Below the pieces are notes generated by a model that saw only the letters and a program-made list of their open reading frames with translations, had not been told where the DNA came from and made no database searches. From the NCBI GenBank assembly GCA_026545765.1, contig CM048841.1, positions 63,537,608 to 63,601,607 of the forward strand: a stretch of DNA of 64,000 bases, in the 5' to 3' direction. The position numbers and the translations under genes were made by a program. This DNA is from Plantago major. Taxonomy: Eukaryota; Streptophyta; Magnoliopsida; Lamiales; Plantaginaceae. Below are positions 32,608 through 45,200 of the stretch, in pieces. Positions within the stretch are counted from its first letter, which is position 1; each line of letters begins with the position of its first letter.

Positions 32608-35600
32608 GGCAGGAAACCCACTTCAATTGGGGGAAGTACGCCTTCAACAAATTCCTTGGACATATTGAGGAATTTGAGCCCAAAATCATCAATGGCCTTG
32701 CTGAGCCAAAAGCCAATATGCACTTTGGTCTCAGGATATGTCACATTCTGGAAACCATGGGGATTACTCTTAGAGAGAAACAAGAAATCCCAGTCACCAA
32801 CTCCCTTTTCAGACACGCCTTTGAAGAAAAGGAGAGAATTGCTGCTGAGCAAGTACTCAGAAAGGCTGAAGAATCTACACAGCAAGGTGAGGAGGTTTCT
32901 GAGCAAGCGCAAGCTAAACCTCCAACTACCAAAAGAAAAAGAACTCAAGGCAAAAGGACCTCCAAGTCCATAAACATTCAAGAGGCACAACCTTCTGGAG
33001 ACAAAGTCTCAGAAGATGTTGTTCGCCCAGAAAGGCAGTTCCATAAAGCCCCAAGACAGACTGCTCCAGAGATCTCCAGAGATGATAGAAATATCATAGA
33101 TGGGTCTGCGCCAACACAGAACAGTGATTCTGAGGATGATGAAGTAATCGCAACAGTGCTGAAAAGATATAAGCTTGAGACCCATGGAGGAGCATCAAAC
33201 TTAGCTCTTCAGAAAGAAAAGAGCCCCTCTGCCCAGCAGGACGAAGAAGGCCTGGGTGAGGAAGATAGAATGATGGAAGATACTGACATTGCTTCCACAT
33301 TCACAATACCAACACTCAATATTGCTGAAGAAAACCCTGTTCTTGAACAGGTTCCTCAACCTTCTGAGAGAGCTCAACTCTCAGAAAGGGATCAAACTGA
33401 GATGGAGACTCAGAATGATATTACAGAGGAGAACAATAATGAGCACAGAGAGACTGTGGAATAACCACAAGTCCAAAAGATCAATGATCAGCCTGACTCT
33501 TTTCAGGTAACAAAAGTAGTTTATATCTAACTTGAAAACATTTAAATGTTAACTTGTTACTCATAAGCTCCATTTGTTACAGGCCATTTTAGAGACACAT
33601 TTTCAGGGGGAAGTTAATTTGTGCACCCCTCTGAATGAAGAAGAGGTTTCTCCAACCTCAGCACAACAAGAAGAGCCTGTTCTACAGGTAGCTAAGTTAT
33701 CTCTGAATAAGAAGTAGCTTGCTTGAAAAAATAATATTATGTGTTCTAAATTTCTTTTTGTCTCAATTTAGGCTCTAACTGAGGAGGTAGTGGTGGTGGA
33801 ACCAACACCCCAAAACCAAGAAAATTCAGAAGCTGAAAAGCTTTCTGAAGAAGCATTTACTGAGCCTTCTGATGAGAAGGTAAGTACTCAATAATAATCT
33901 TCTTCAAAGAATGATCTGAAAATCCCACTACTAAATCTCTTATGTTTGTTCTTACAGGCTCAGTCAGAAGAACAATTAGAAGGAGAAAAATTCATGATCA
34001 CTCCTCCAATAGAAACTGAAACTGCTGAACAAGCAGTATCTACAGAAAAGGTGCCAGAAACCCCCAAGGTTTCTGAGAAAGATGCAACTGAGCTTCCTCA
34101 CTTGGAAGTAAGTGAAGTCTCAGAAAGCATCTCTCTATTTATCTTTTCTGATAACAGTTTCTAAACATACTTGATTTTGTTTCTGAGATTCAAGCAGAAA
34201 GAAAGGTTGTTGAGGATCAGACTTCTCCTCACAACAAGGTATCTGAGGCCTCTGTGCCAAAGCAAGCGAAAGTCCAAGCAAATGAGCCTGATGTTTCTAC
34301 ACAGGTATGATCAGAAAACTTGCTTTTGCACATAGATACCAATTCAAGTGGTTTGAACAAAACTAACTTGATCCCTTTCTTTCAGGCTCAAAGTTTTGTG
34401 CCAGTTGATTTACTCAAGGCTTTCCAGATGCACACTCTCAAGAAACATCTAAAGTGCTTCAGACAATGGCAGAAACTCAGAAAGGCTGACCTTTCTGAAA
34501 TAGCACGAGTAATGGACGTCCCAGAAAAGAGAGCAATAGCCCTAAATCTGGAAGACCACATCCATGCACTGTTCCCAACAGAGTCTTATTCTTTTGCCAC
34601 TTTGATGCATGAAGACTTCATTCATGAAGTAGCACAAAAACTTCTAGCATATTACAAATCTGCGGATGTTCAAACCTAAGAGCAGATGGTAACCCATCCT
34701 GCTCTTCCCAGTAAGCTCACTGCTTACCCAGCTGAGCAAGAAGAAGTGAATGGGAGAATGATTACATTCCTAAATGTGATCAACTTGATTTCAGAAGATG
34801 AAGAGGAGACGGACGAGAATGATTATCAAGAACCCCCTTCTGAGCATCCAGGTCAAGAAAACAAGAAGGATGATGATGATGATAATGATCAGAATGATGA
34901 TCCCCAACCTGGACAAGGCGGGATTCAGAAGGCTAGCAAAGGAAGTAAAGACAAGGCCACTCCTTCCAATGCTCAAAAAGCCCCATCATCATCACCCTCA
35001 AAGTCTCATCAGAATACCCAACAGGCAGAACAAAACGATATACATGAAGAGATATCTGCCGCTGAGTTCAGGATTGAACAACTCAGAAAGGTATTGGAAG
35101 AAGAAAAGAGAATCAACTTAGAGTGCCAAGCTCTTGTTGATGAAAAGGAAGCCAAAATCCAAAAGCTCAAAGAAGCTAATACCAAGGAATTGGCACTCCT
35201 CGATGAGCAAAGAATTCCGAAAGATGCCATTGTTGTCACAACTGCTGAAATAGATGCCATGGATAACAATGATGATGAAGAAGATGATGCTTAGACTGCA
35301 TCAGAAAGACCTTCCACATCTTCTCAGAAGGCCAGCATACTTGATAAAAAGCAGAAAACGGTTGTCAATCTGCAAACAATTCAAGAAAAGGATTATGAGA
35401 GTAATGCTGAAGACAACCAAAACTTGATTACTGATACAGAAGATGAGAGACTTGTCACTCATCACAAGAGAGCCCTACTTGCACCTCATATATTCTCTAC
35501 ACCAAGTAGCTCAAGGAATGAAGAGCACCGTGCCAGAAACAGTATCTTTTTGGAACTCAGAAAGACACTAGTTTCTCAAGACACAGAAGTGCTACAATCC

Positions 35601-37106
35601 GTCCCAGAAGAGATGAAACCACTGGCTTCTGTGTTACTCAACAGAGCGACCAGCATAGCTCTCTCTCAGAGAGATCTAGGGTTGGTCAGAGATGAGGATT
35701 GTAATAATGCCAATGCAGCATTCAATGAAGCCATCCATGCTGTTCTGCAAGCCAACGCCATTCTTAGGCCACTTGAAGAGCTCAACAGAAAGGAGCAAGA
35801 ACTGGTTAAGCAGAACCACGAGCTGACGAAAGAAATCCAAGAATTGGTCAGGGTACACAACAATCTCCAGAAAAACTTTGACTCACTCTCTGAAGATTAT
35901 GCTATTATGAGTCAGTCATTCATGACTAAGGGGGAAGAAGAAGAGATGCCTCAGAAAGGCAGAGGAAGAAAGAGAAAACAATCTATGCCTCCCTCCTCAA
36001 GTCAACTAGTCATCAAGGACACTGGAGACGTCCCTGCTGAAGAAGTTGTTCCAGAACAACCAGCCAGAAGGCTGAGAAGTATGGTCACTAGGGGAACCAA
36101 GTCCCTTAGGATCTCAGAAGGGAACAACCAGAATAATCCTGAAAAAGGAAAAGACCAAGAAGAAGGAGAAGTAAGAGGTCAAGAAAGCTGCAAGCCTCCA
36201 TTGTTGAACTTCAATGATGATGATGAGGATGAATCTGATACAGAACATCCACTACACAAGAGAAGAAGGCAAGCAAGCACCTCACAACCCCCTCTGGCAG
36301 CAATGCCTTTGGCAGCCAGAACTCCTTCTGGAAATACCAAGTCATTACAAGGAACATCCACCAGCACAGCCCCAAGGCAGGAAGAAAGGGTTAGAGGATC
36401 TCCTGACAGAAGGCCACCCAACAGAAAAGCAAGAAGGGATTCCCAGTTTGGCAGAACAAACAGAGAAACTGTTCAAGGAAGGCGAACTGATGCCCACATT
36501 GAATATGTGAAGACGAGTAATGAAGAGTCTTCATATAGGTGCATTCTGAACAAGAGAAGGTATTGGATTCTGGAACTACAACATTTACTTGTTAATGATA
36601 AGTTTCCAACTCCCATCCTCAACCAGATACTGAAATGGAGAGAAGGTAAGCCAGAACTGCTAAAAACTGAGCACCTTCATGCCTGGCTAAACTTTGAAGT
36701 AGAGAAGAGAAATGATGCCAGAAAGATGGATCTCTCTTTTGCCTGTCCTTACCCAAAGCCCGATGATGTACGCAAGGTACGAAAACTGGATGGAAGCTAC
36801 AACAAGAAGAACAAACTAGGAGTTTCAACCTATGAGTCATTCTATATGACATTGGATGAATACCTGGATGATATACACTATCTGGAAGAAATATACAATT
36901 ATTTCAACATATCTCAGCTGCAAGTAGACCATGCCTGGGTCTGGGGAAAATACTTCTGGGTCAAACATTTTCTGCGGAAAAATCATAAGCTTGGCAAGAG
37001 TTACCAAGAAATATGTGATTTATCCAGAAAGACAGAACTCTCTGTCAGAAGGACTCTTTATGACTATGTCCAAGAATGCAGAAAAGTGGATGCACATGCA
37101 AGCTGA
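32608..37106 (+). pseudogene. Accessory gene of copia D, main part
   Basis: It resumes right after C. Parts match C in order: GLRICHILETMGITLREK (about 32725-32780), a basic cluster KRKRTQGKRT (about 32930), an acidic Glu/Ser/Thr-rich part, and five introns at the same relative places (33507-33582, 33688-33771, 33880-33957, 34108-34187, 34305-34385). Then come KHLKCFRQWQKLRKADLSEI (about 34440-34500), an Asp-rich stretch, coiled coils (35040-35210 and 35760-35930), a basic linker and the conserved C-terminal domain (about 36495-37100) with HAWVWGKYFWVKHF. The last 560 codons form one long open frame. Broken about four times. Confidence 0.65.
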
Positions 37107-37366
37107 TCCAGAAAGGATGCTGAAGAACTTGAGGTATCTGAACCCAAGTTACATTTCTGAAGACTTGAAGACTAGTAACTTTAGAATATTTTCTTGGAGC
37201 TTGGATCCTCCTTATTCTAATTTACTTAGTGTGTTTTGTTACTTTTTGTAATCTTGCTGATTGTTTATAATTTCACTCTATCTGTAAAAGTTGCATCTCG
37301 TTTTGTAAACTGTACCTTTATGAAGATCATGCTCTCAGAAACATTTTAATAGATGACAACTTATCA

Positions 37367-37538
37367 GCAAAGATCACCTCTTGTGATTTGGTTGATGTTT
37401 ACTTTCTGCACTTAATTCAAAAAAAATTGAATATCTTTTGAAATGATTAAGTGGCGGATTGTTTTCTCTTCCAGGATTACAAAGTTGTAATAGGACTTAA
37501 AAGATAGTCATGGATGACTGATCAAAAAGGGGGAAATT
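37367..37538 (+). promoter_or_regulatory. Conserved 3' stem-loop block and polypurine tract of D
   Basis: The same two stems as in C: ATCAC-CTCTT-GTGAT and CACTTAAT/ATTAAGTG, with different loops. AAAAAGGGGGAAATT ends at the LTR. Upstream, 37107-37366 is AT-rich 3' UTR. Confidence 0.55.
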
Positions 37539-38975
37539 TGTTAGGAATATATGTTAGTATTTTTATCATTCATCACTTGTTCTTATCTTAGCCAGAAAGG
37601 TGATTAAGTACTCTTGGTTCACTTGAACATTGTAAAAGAGGAAATCACTGAGTATGATTAGTCTAGTAAATCTTGTATTAGGATTATAGGTCTCTCTGAG
37701 TGTAATTTTTATTTCAAGAAGACCATGAAGATCAATCCTAGCAATGGAGCTTATCTGAAGATTAGAAGACTGAAGATTGCACAAGATTTATGAAGACATC
37801 AAGGTTTAGTATAACTCAAAAAGACTATGTCCTTAATCCTCAATTAAGTGTATTTTCTTACATTTGAAATTAGGTTATGGACACATGACATCATGAGTAA
37901 GGAGCATGCAAGCCATCAGAAAGGCTCATGTATCCGTTGAGACTAAAGGACAATGAACAGTATTATGCATTAAATGCATTGGCAGAATTGCCACAGAAAG
38001 CAAGTCCTCTCTGAAAAATGAGATAGTGACTTCTGAGTACATAGTTCAAAGATATAAACGGATATAATTTGATAGAGAGCACAACGGATATAATTCAAAT
38101 GCCTCTCAAATTTATCTATATATATCACACACTTAGATGCGGAGAAATACACCTTAGAACGCGCTATCTTGCAAACTTACCATCAAGCAAAGTATTCTCT
38201 CAAGCACTCTACCACCCTTTCTGAAAGATTTCTGATTGCTTAAAGAATCACTAGTAGTTCTAAGTTGTCCTGAACCTTAACAAGAGATTGTTATTCGTAA
38301 AAGAGTTGAACTATCAGATACCCTTTCTGAAGCTCATTCTCCAGAACGAACATCAATTACTTGGGTCAAGAAGAGCATCGCCATCCACTGAACAAGTGTA
38401 TTAAGTAGTCTTGTTCTATCAGGCTCTCTAAAAACATAACTGAAAAGTTATACGAGACGCCTCTCTGACAAAAACCACATAACCAAACACTAACACGGCG
38501 TGGAGTAGAGGAAGTACTTGATTTGGGAAATCAGGGAATAACTCCAAGGTTATCTGAGTAGAGGAAGTACTTAGCTCTAGGAGCTGGGGAATAACCCAGG
38601 GGGAACATTTGGTTGGGAACCATTTGTTTAAGAATCTTAGAATAGGATTTTTGTAAGGTGAACTCAATTATCTGTTCTAGTGAATTCTAGCTCTCAGAAA
38701 GACCGAAGTGGATTAGTTGGAGGATTACGCCACCTCCAGATACCACTATACTTGATGTGTCATTTACCTTTCTGTATTTACATTTCAGCAAAGCGCACAC
38801 ACACATACTTATTGTTTCTACACTTATCTATCTTAAAGTCTTCCGCGCTCTGAATCTAAGTATCAGAAACCCCCAGGTTTCTGAGAAATTGTGTTTATCG
38901 ACAAAAGTTTTAAATGACTATTCACCCCCCCCCCCCCCCCTCTAGTCTTTTACTTGGCCGTTATCTGGACCAACA
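37539..38975 (+). repeat. 3' LTR of copia D
   Basis: TGTTAGGAAT to GACCAACA, 1437 bp. It has a two-unit hairpin minisatellite (38501-38603; stems TGATTT-GGG-AAATCA and AGCTC-TAG-GAGCT) and a 16-base poly(C) tract before the U5 end. CTTTCTGA/CAGAAAG words replace most of the AGATATCT words of the C family. Confidence 0.88.
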
Positions 38976-40507
38976 GTTCACTTGAACATTGTAAAAGAGG
39001 AAACTCACTGAGTATGATAGTTTAGCTAATCTTGTATAGGATATTAGGTCTCACAAAGTAAGTTTTATTTTATGAAGAAGACATCCAGCAAAACAAGTTC
39101 AACGGATTTGAAGATTTGAAGATTGCACATGATTGCTGAAGATAATTGTTTTTCAGATACCTATGACCAGATATCTTGAAGACACAATTGGTTCTAAATA
39201 AACTGTGTCTTAAGAGATATCTGAGAACTAAAAGGTTTCTGAAAACAAGGAAAGTGCCCACAGATATCTGCACTCAGATACCTTGGACTTAAACTATGTT
39301 CCTGAAAAAGAAACATATATTGCAACATAGTTGTTTCAATAAAGAGGTATCTGAAGTTGAAGAAAAGGACGTGCAAAGCTTCAGAGAAATCTGATAATGA
39401 AGGTCTCTGATACAATGCATAGTTCCGTTGGCACTACAGGAGAAAAGTATAGTACAAAGCATTAAATGCGCGGACAGATATGTCTGAACAAAAAACGGTA
39501 GCTTCTGAAAAAGAAGACAAACCTGGTACAGTACTATACACAGATATCGATAGTTTGAATTTGATTTAAGCATAACGGATACTATTCAAACGGCACTCAA
39601 ATTCATCTATAAATATCAACACTTAGACTGCTTGAGAAGACACAGAACAACCTAAGAACATATCTTACTCTCTCAAGCACACTACTTACCTTCAAGCTTT
39701 CTGTTGCGACCAAAGCTCTTGATTCTAAGTAGCACTAAAGTTCTAAGTGTCCTGATCCAAAACAAGCACTGCTATTTGTGAAAGAGTTGAAAAAAAGGAT
39801 CAAGTATCTGAGATTCATTCTCTTGAACAATTATCATAGACTTGGGTCAGTAAAGAACAAGATACCATACATTGCAAAGTGTATTAAGTATACTTGATTC
39901 ACAGAGCTATCTGATTAACTGAATAAGTTATTAAAGAAGCTCATCTGACAAACAAACCAAAAACCAACACCATAACTGGCGTGGAGTACAGGAAGTACTT
40001 AGTTTGGGAAACTAAGGAATAACTCCAAGGTTACTGAGCACAGGAAGTACTTAGCTTGGGAAGCTAAGGAATAGCTCAAAAAAGGTTTCTGAGTATAGGA
40101 AGTACTTGGCTGTGAAAGCCGGGGAATAACTCAGGGGGAACATTTGGTTGGGAACCATTTGTTTAGGAATCTTAGAATAGGATTATTGTAAGGTGAACTC
40201 AATTATCTGTTCTAGTGTATTCTAGGTCTCTGAAAGACCGAAGTGGATTAGTTGGAGGATTATGCCACCTCCAGATACCACTATACTTACTGTGTATTTT
40301 ATCTTTCTATATTTACATTCCAGCAAAGCGCACACACACACTTATTGTTTCTGCACTCATCTATCTTAAAGTCTTCCGCGCTCTGAATTTAAGTATCAGA
40401 TATCTTCACAGATATCTGAGAAACTGTGTTTATCGAAAAAAGTTTTAAAAGACTATTCACCCCCCCCCCCCCCCTAGTCTTTTGCTTTGCCGTTATCTGG
40501 ACCAACA
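38976..40507 (+). repeat. Copia LTR F, interrupted by D
   Basis: It begins inside a C-family LTR (GTTCACTTGAACATTG) and runs to the ACCAACA end, with a three-unit minisatellite (39981-40138) including the perfect stems CTTAGTTT/AAACTAAG and CTTAGCTT/AAGCTAAG, and a 15-base poly(C). No primer site follows, so this is the outer end of a 3' LTR or of a solo LTR. Its first part lies beyond D, left of the window. Confidence 0.85.
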
Positions 40508-41560
40508 ACACTCCTGGTTCATACAAATTACTAGTGAAGCTTATGAGAAAGAAATACCAAATTGGTTTCTAAACTGGTGGAAATATTTTAGAACCACCTG
40601 GCTGATACTGCCTGAAAATTTTGCAGCCTTATTTACTGATTGGGTGAAAATTTCTCCCAAAAAGGAAGAAATTCCTAAAGATAATTACTCTTTATACTTT
40701 TTTTATGGAATTTTCTATACACTGGATTTGGAAATGGGTACCTGTTATCGGTAATACCGAAGATGAAATACCATGTATCAGTAGAGCTTGTTACACGAAG
40801 TTCTGGGAAAAAAATGAACAAAAAAGACCCAGAAACCAATCAGTTATACTGTATTGATACAATTAGTCTTATAGAAAAAAGGATAAGATTATATCAGGAG
40901 AAAAGGTCTAGATACTCAAAAAGAGGATTCACCTATTGATCAAATTAGACGAAAACTCAGCATGCAAGCAAAGGATAGCAGCAGAGAAATGCTAATAGAA
41001 GCATATGCAGAAGAAATGAAAAATGATCTCCTACAGAAATTCGATGGGGAGTCTCAGTCCGTGAAATCAAATGCATCCATGGCTTCTGCAAGCCAGGTAT
41101 AGGAAGATTATTAGGATGCTCAGGATCCGAATCAAACTCCAGAAGAAGTATCCATAGAAGATGTGTTTGAGATACTTAAAAGTACTCTAAAAAATAAGAA
41201 AAAAGGAAAGGAAGAATCTCCCTCAGCAAGGATTCTGGCAGACAAAGTTACCTGATGATGGGCCAGAGCACTAATGAAAAAAGAATGGTGGAAACTACTC
41301 CAGGACAAAACAGAGATGACTGAAAGTCAGAAGAAAAAATAACGGACGAAAATTAAAGGAATCCGGGACAGTGACATATAATAGCGCCTGGGAATCAAAT
41401 TCCCATTCTATATATAAAGAGGAAAAAAGAAGGAAGAGAGGCATCAGAAAAAACTTCCTATACATTATATATTTAAAAGTTTAAAAATTTGTAATAAGTT
41501 TGAAGTTTGTACCATAATCTTGCAGAACGTATTGTAAGTATTTTCCTCTTTACTCTCAAA
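40508..41560 (+). pseudogene. Endogenous pararetrovirus-like fossil
   Basis: Translated remnants such as IPNWFLNWWKYF, LPENFAALFTDWVKISP and a following EFSIHWIWKW...IPC stretch resemble, from memory, the first part of the polyprotein of plant endogenous caulimovirids (florendovirus-like). Downstream, TATATATAAAG (41409-41418) with a purine-rich follow-on looks like a caulimovirid transcript promoter. Many breaks, so old. The alternative is an unrelated decayed retroelement; a protein search would decide. Confidence 0.4.
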
Positions 41561-42265
41561 TTTTGTAATATATTTTTATCTTTAATATTATTGGCCTAAT
41601 GATAGGCTAAGTGTGGTTTGTATTAAGACAAGTTTAAATTACGTATTTACTATAATTATTACAAAAGATTTTTACTGTTCATCGTTACTATTCATAGTTA
41701 CTATTCACGGCAAAATTATAGATTAAAAAAGACTTCTATTACTCACTGAAAATAAGAAATATAAGGTTTGGAATTGGAATCAGCATATTAATATATTCCG
41801 ATAGACATATGAAAGTACTGTTTGCCCCTCTAAGTCGAAAGAAATTGCGTCTCTAGGCTGTTTTGTACTGATAATTATGTTTTGAAAAATATCTTCATAT
41901 TGACAGATTCTATCCCAGTAATATATCCTCATATCTTCTTATTTAAAGTCTGTAATTTAAAGCCATATTAATCTAATGATTCTTGCTCGGATTTAGTAAT
42001 GTATGAATCAGTTGGTTTTGTGATCCATGAACAGAAATAGTTGGATTTAGTAATGTATGAATCAATTGGTTTTGTGATCCATGAACGATGTATATATATA
42101 TATACACACTCCAGTGAAGCCAATATAACTACTTCAGAAATGGAGTTTCGTTATTAATGGATTTAAACCATCAAATTGATTTTAGCTTTGGCTCTCCGTC
42201 TAGGCAAATGATTAGGAGTGAATTCAATTTACCCAAATGGGAACCTTTTAAAAATTGATTTTTTG
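41561..42265. other. AT-rich unassigned stretch
   Basis: No credible frame or LTR. It contains a tandem duplication (41989-42086) and a (TA)n run near 42090-42100. It may be decayed pararetrovirus or host intergenic sequence. Confidence 0.4.
41989..42086. repeat. Two-copy tandem duplication
   Basis: GGATTTAGTAATGTATGAAT...GATCCATGAAC occurs at 41989-42032 and again at 42043-42086 with one visible mismatch (period 54). Confidence 0.85.
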
Positions 42266-42267
42266 CA

Positions 42268-45200
42268 AAACCTACTCTACAAATATGAACATACAAACAT
42301 GATGAAAAAGGTTAATGGATCTCAAAAAGGTTCCAAGAAGCGAAAGACAAAAGAGGTATCTGAGGGAAAGATTGCGACCAAGAAGCCCAGAACTTCACGG
42401 AAGAAGTCTGCTGGCAAATAAAAAGCCACATCCATTGAGATTGTCGATTCCCAGATACCTGCCGTCGCTGCAGATGAACTCATCAATGAAGATGAAATCA
42501 TGAATGCTGCAACAGAGGTATCGACTACTGAACAAGTAGACTCAGCAAGACAAAATGGTTTCATAAATGTTAAGACTATTACCGAAAGCCTTGCTGATGA
42601 ACTCATCAATGCTGCTAAAGAGAGTAGTGATAGATGCCAAGCCCTATCTGCATAAACCGCAGGAATTATGGACCAATCAGTTCCTAATGCTGATCAGAGC
42701 TATGGCGATGAAGATGATGAATTAGTCATCCCTCAAGTCCTAGAAAAATAAAAAAGGGCTAAGGTTACTGAAAAAGTAACTGGTATATAGGTATCTGAAG
42801 AAGAATCTACACCACAGGTTGGTGAACAAGCACTTGTTTTAAAAGTTGCTGAAGAAGCAACTGTGTCCAAGGTCACTGGACAAATTACACCATCAGAGCA
42901 AGAAAGACTGAAAGATCTTGAAAATGCTATGATGAGTGATAGCTTAGTGTTGGAGGATACTGCCATTGCCTCAACACTCAATACTCTGTCTCAAGTACAA
43001 CAACCACAACAGCCAGATAAGGATACTGCTGAAATGGTACTTGAGCTGCAGATACCAGCATCTATCATTGCTGAAGAAAATCTTGCAAAAGAGCAGGTTC
43101 CCCAACTCAATGAGAGGGATCAAACTGAGACATCTACTCAGAATGATCAACCAGGGGAGGCAACTGAGTTGCATACTCAGGAAAGGTCTGAAGTAACTGA
43201 AACTTCAAATAAAGAAGCTGACAAGACAAAAACATTGAAGGGTCACAAGTTCCAGAGACCAATCAGCCTGACACTGCTCAGGTAGCTGAATGGTTTAACT
43301 CTCTACTTGTGATAATTTGTGTTTATTAATCTTGTGAGCTAACAAAATTTCTTTGTTACAGGCTGAATTAGAAACACAAAAACAAGAGGAAGCTGGAAAG
43401 CTTGCCTCAGAGACTGGGAAAGAGACCACCACAACCTCACCTCTTGGTGAATCTGAGCCTGTGCCATAGGTGATAAAGAATTCCTTAAGATGTTACTTTT
43501 CAGTTATATGTTAAATTACTTAACTAATTAAGTGGATGTTTCTAATAGGCTCCAACGGAGAAAGAAGAAGATAAGGCAGAAATGCCAGAAAAGGACCCAG
43601 AGACCGTCAAGGTTTCTGAAGAAAATATCATTGAGCCTTCTAGTGAGAAGGTATATAAAACTCAGTGACAAACATTCTTCATCATGGGTTAATGTAAATT
43701 CTTCTCTAATTACTCAATACTTTCTACTTACAGGCTCATTCAGAAGTAGAAGTGCAAGGGGAAAGAGTTGCGACATTCCCTGCACCCATGGAAATTGATG
43801 AAGCCCCCAAGGAAACATCACCAGAAAGAACACCAGAAATTGAGAACGTTTCTGCGGAAAATGATTCTGAGCCTCCTGTTGAGGAAGTAAGTGGAAAACA
43901 CATAAATCATTGAAGCTTAATTCTTTCATGACGATTTCCTAAGTATTGTGATAATTTTAATTCTCAGGTTCAAGTAGAAAGAAAGGTTGATGAGGATCAG
44001 ACTCCCAAGTCTCCACCTCACAACAAGATATCTGAGGCACCCCGAACCTCAGTAGTACAAGTCTCTGAGCCTGATGTAATCATTCAGGTAACTCAGAAAC
44101 CTAACTACACAAATACTCATATATCTACACAAGTTTTGAATCTAACTCAAAACTCTTTCTTTCAGGCTCAAACAAGTTCCACTAAGGTCCCTGTTGATGA
44201 GAAAAAGGACCTGCTTCCTTTCTTCAAGGACCACACTTTGCCAAAGCATTTGAAATGCTTTAAGAAATGGCAAAAGCTCCGATGATCCAATCTTTCTGAG
44301 ATCTTAAAGGTGACTGATCACCACACAAGGAGAGCACGAGCCCTTGATTTGGAAAACTACGTCCATGCAATGTTCCCCACTGAACAGTATTCTTTCGGAA
44401 CATTGATGGATAAGGAGTTTGTCAAGGAAGTGGTCAGAAAGGTGATCCAAGCTTTCAATCATGCTAATGGTCAGACCAGATTACAGATGGCATTCAAGCC
44501 CACTTTGCCCCAAACTCTACAGTATATACCCTCTGAACAAGAGGAATTTAATGGGCAAACGGTCACTATTCCAGAAGTGATCAATCTGGTCTCTGAAGAT
44601 GAGGAAGAGAAGGAAACTGATGAAAAAAAATTATGAAGATCCTCCTTCAGACCATCACAAGGATGAAGATAAGGAGGATGATGATGATTCCCCTGCACCA
44701 GGGATGGGAGGGATTTCACAAGGACACATTGCCTCAGCTGTTGAAAAGCACACTGAGAGGACATCACAGCAATCCCCTCCTCCATCTACTCAGAAATCTA
44801 CTCATCCAACTCCCCAACACAAAGACACTACTAAACAAGTAGTTGAGCACTCTGAGGGAACAACTCATAAATTATCAGATGCACAAGCCAGAGTTGCTCA
44901 ACTCAAACAACTGTTTGAGGAAGAACAACAGCTACATCTTCAACTAGAAGAAAGATAGCTGAATCCAGAGCAAAGCTCCAAAAGATTGAAGATCAAACAA
45001 TCAAGGAAATGGATGCTTATGCTGAAATGAAAGAAATCCAGCTTGCTGTTCAGGCAATTGCTGAGGAATTAGATACTGAGCAAGTATCTAGTGACAAGCA
45101 TGATGCTAAGGCTGCATTTCCAAAAGATGTACCGTCCTCCTCATAGAAAGGAAAGAAGCCTATCTCTGAGATGGTTCCTAGACTAGAAAACATTGATGAA

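Larger units (their letters stand above)
15718..38975 (+). mobile_element. Copia element D, 3' part, split by E and C
   Basis: The visible parts are the accessory gene (15718-16330 and 32608-37106), the 3' non-coding block with polypurine tract and the 3' LTR (37539-38975). Pol and the 5' LTR lie left of the window beyond E. D is a related but clearly different family from C: the accessory protein agrees at roughly half of positions and LTRs align only in blocks. D lies inside copia LTR F (38976 onward). Broken, and older than C and E. Confidence 0.8.

Noticed and set aside
40482-40754. A 90-codon frame crossing the F LTR end as a gene
   Set aside because: It starts inside the LTR; the supported part begins only after 40507 and belongs to the pararetrovirus-like fossil.
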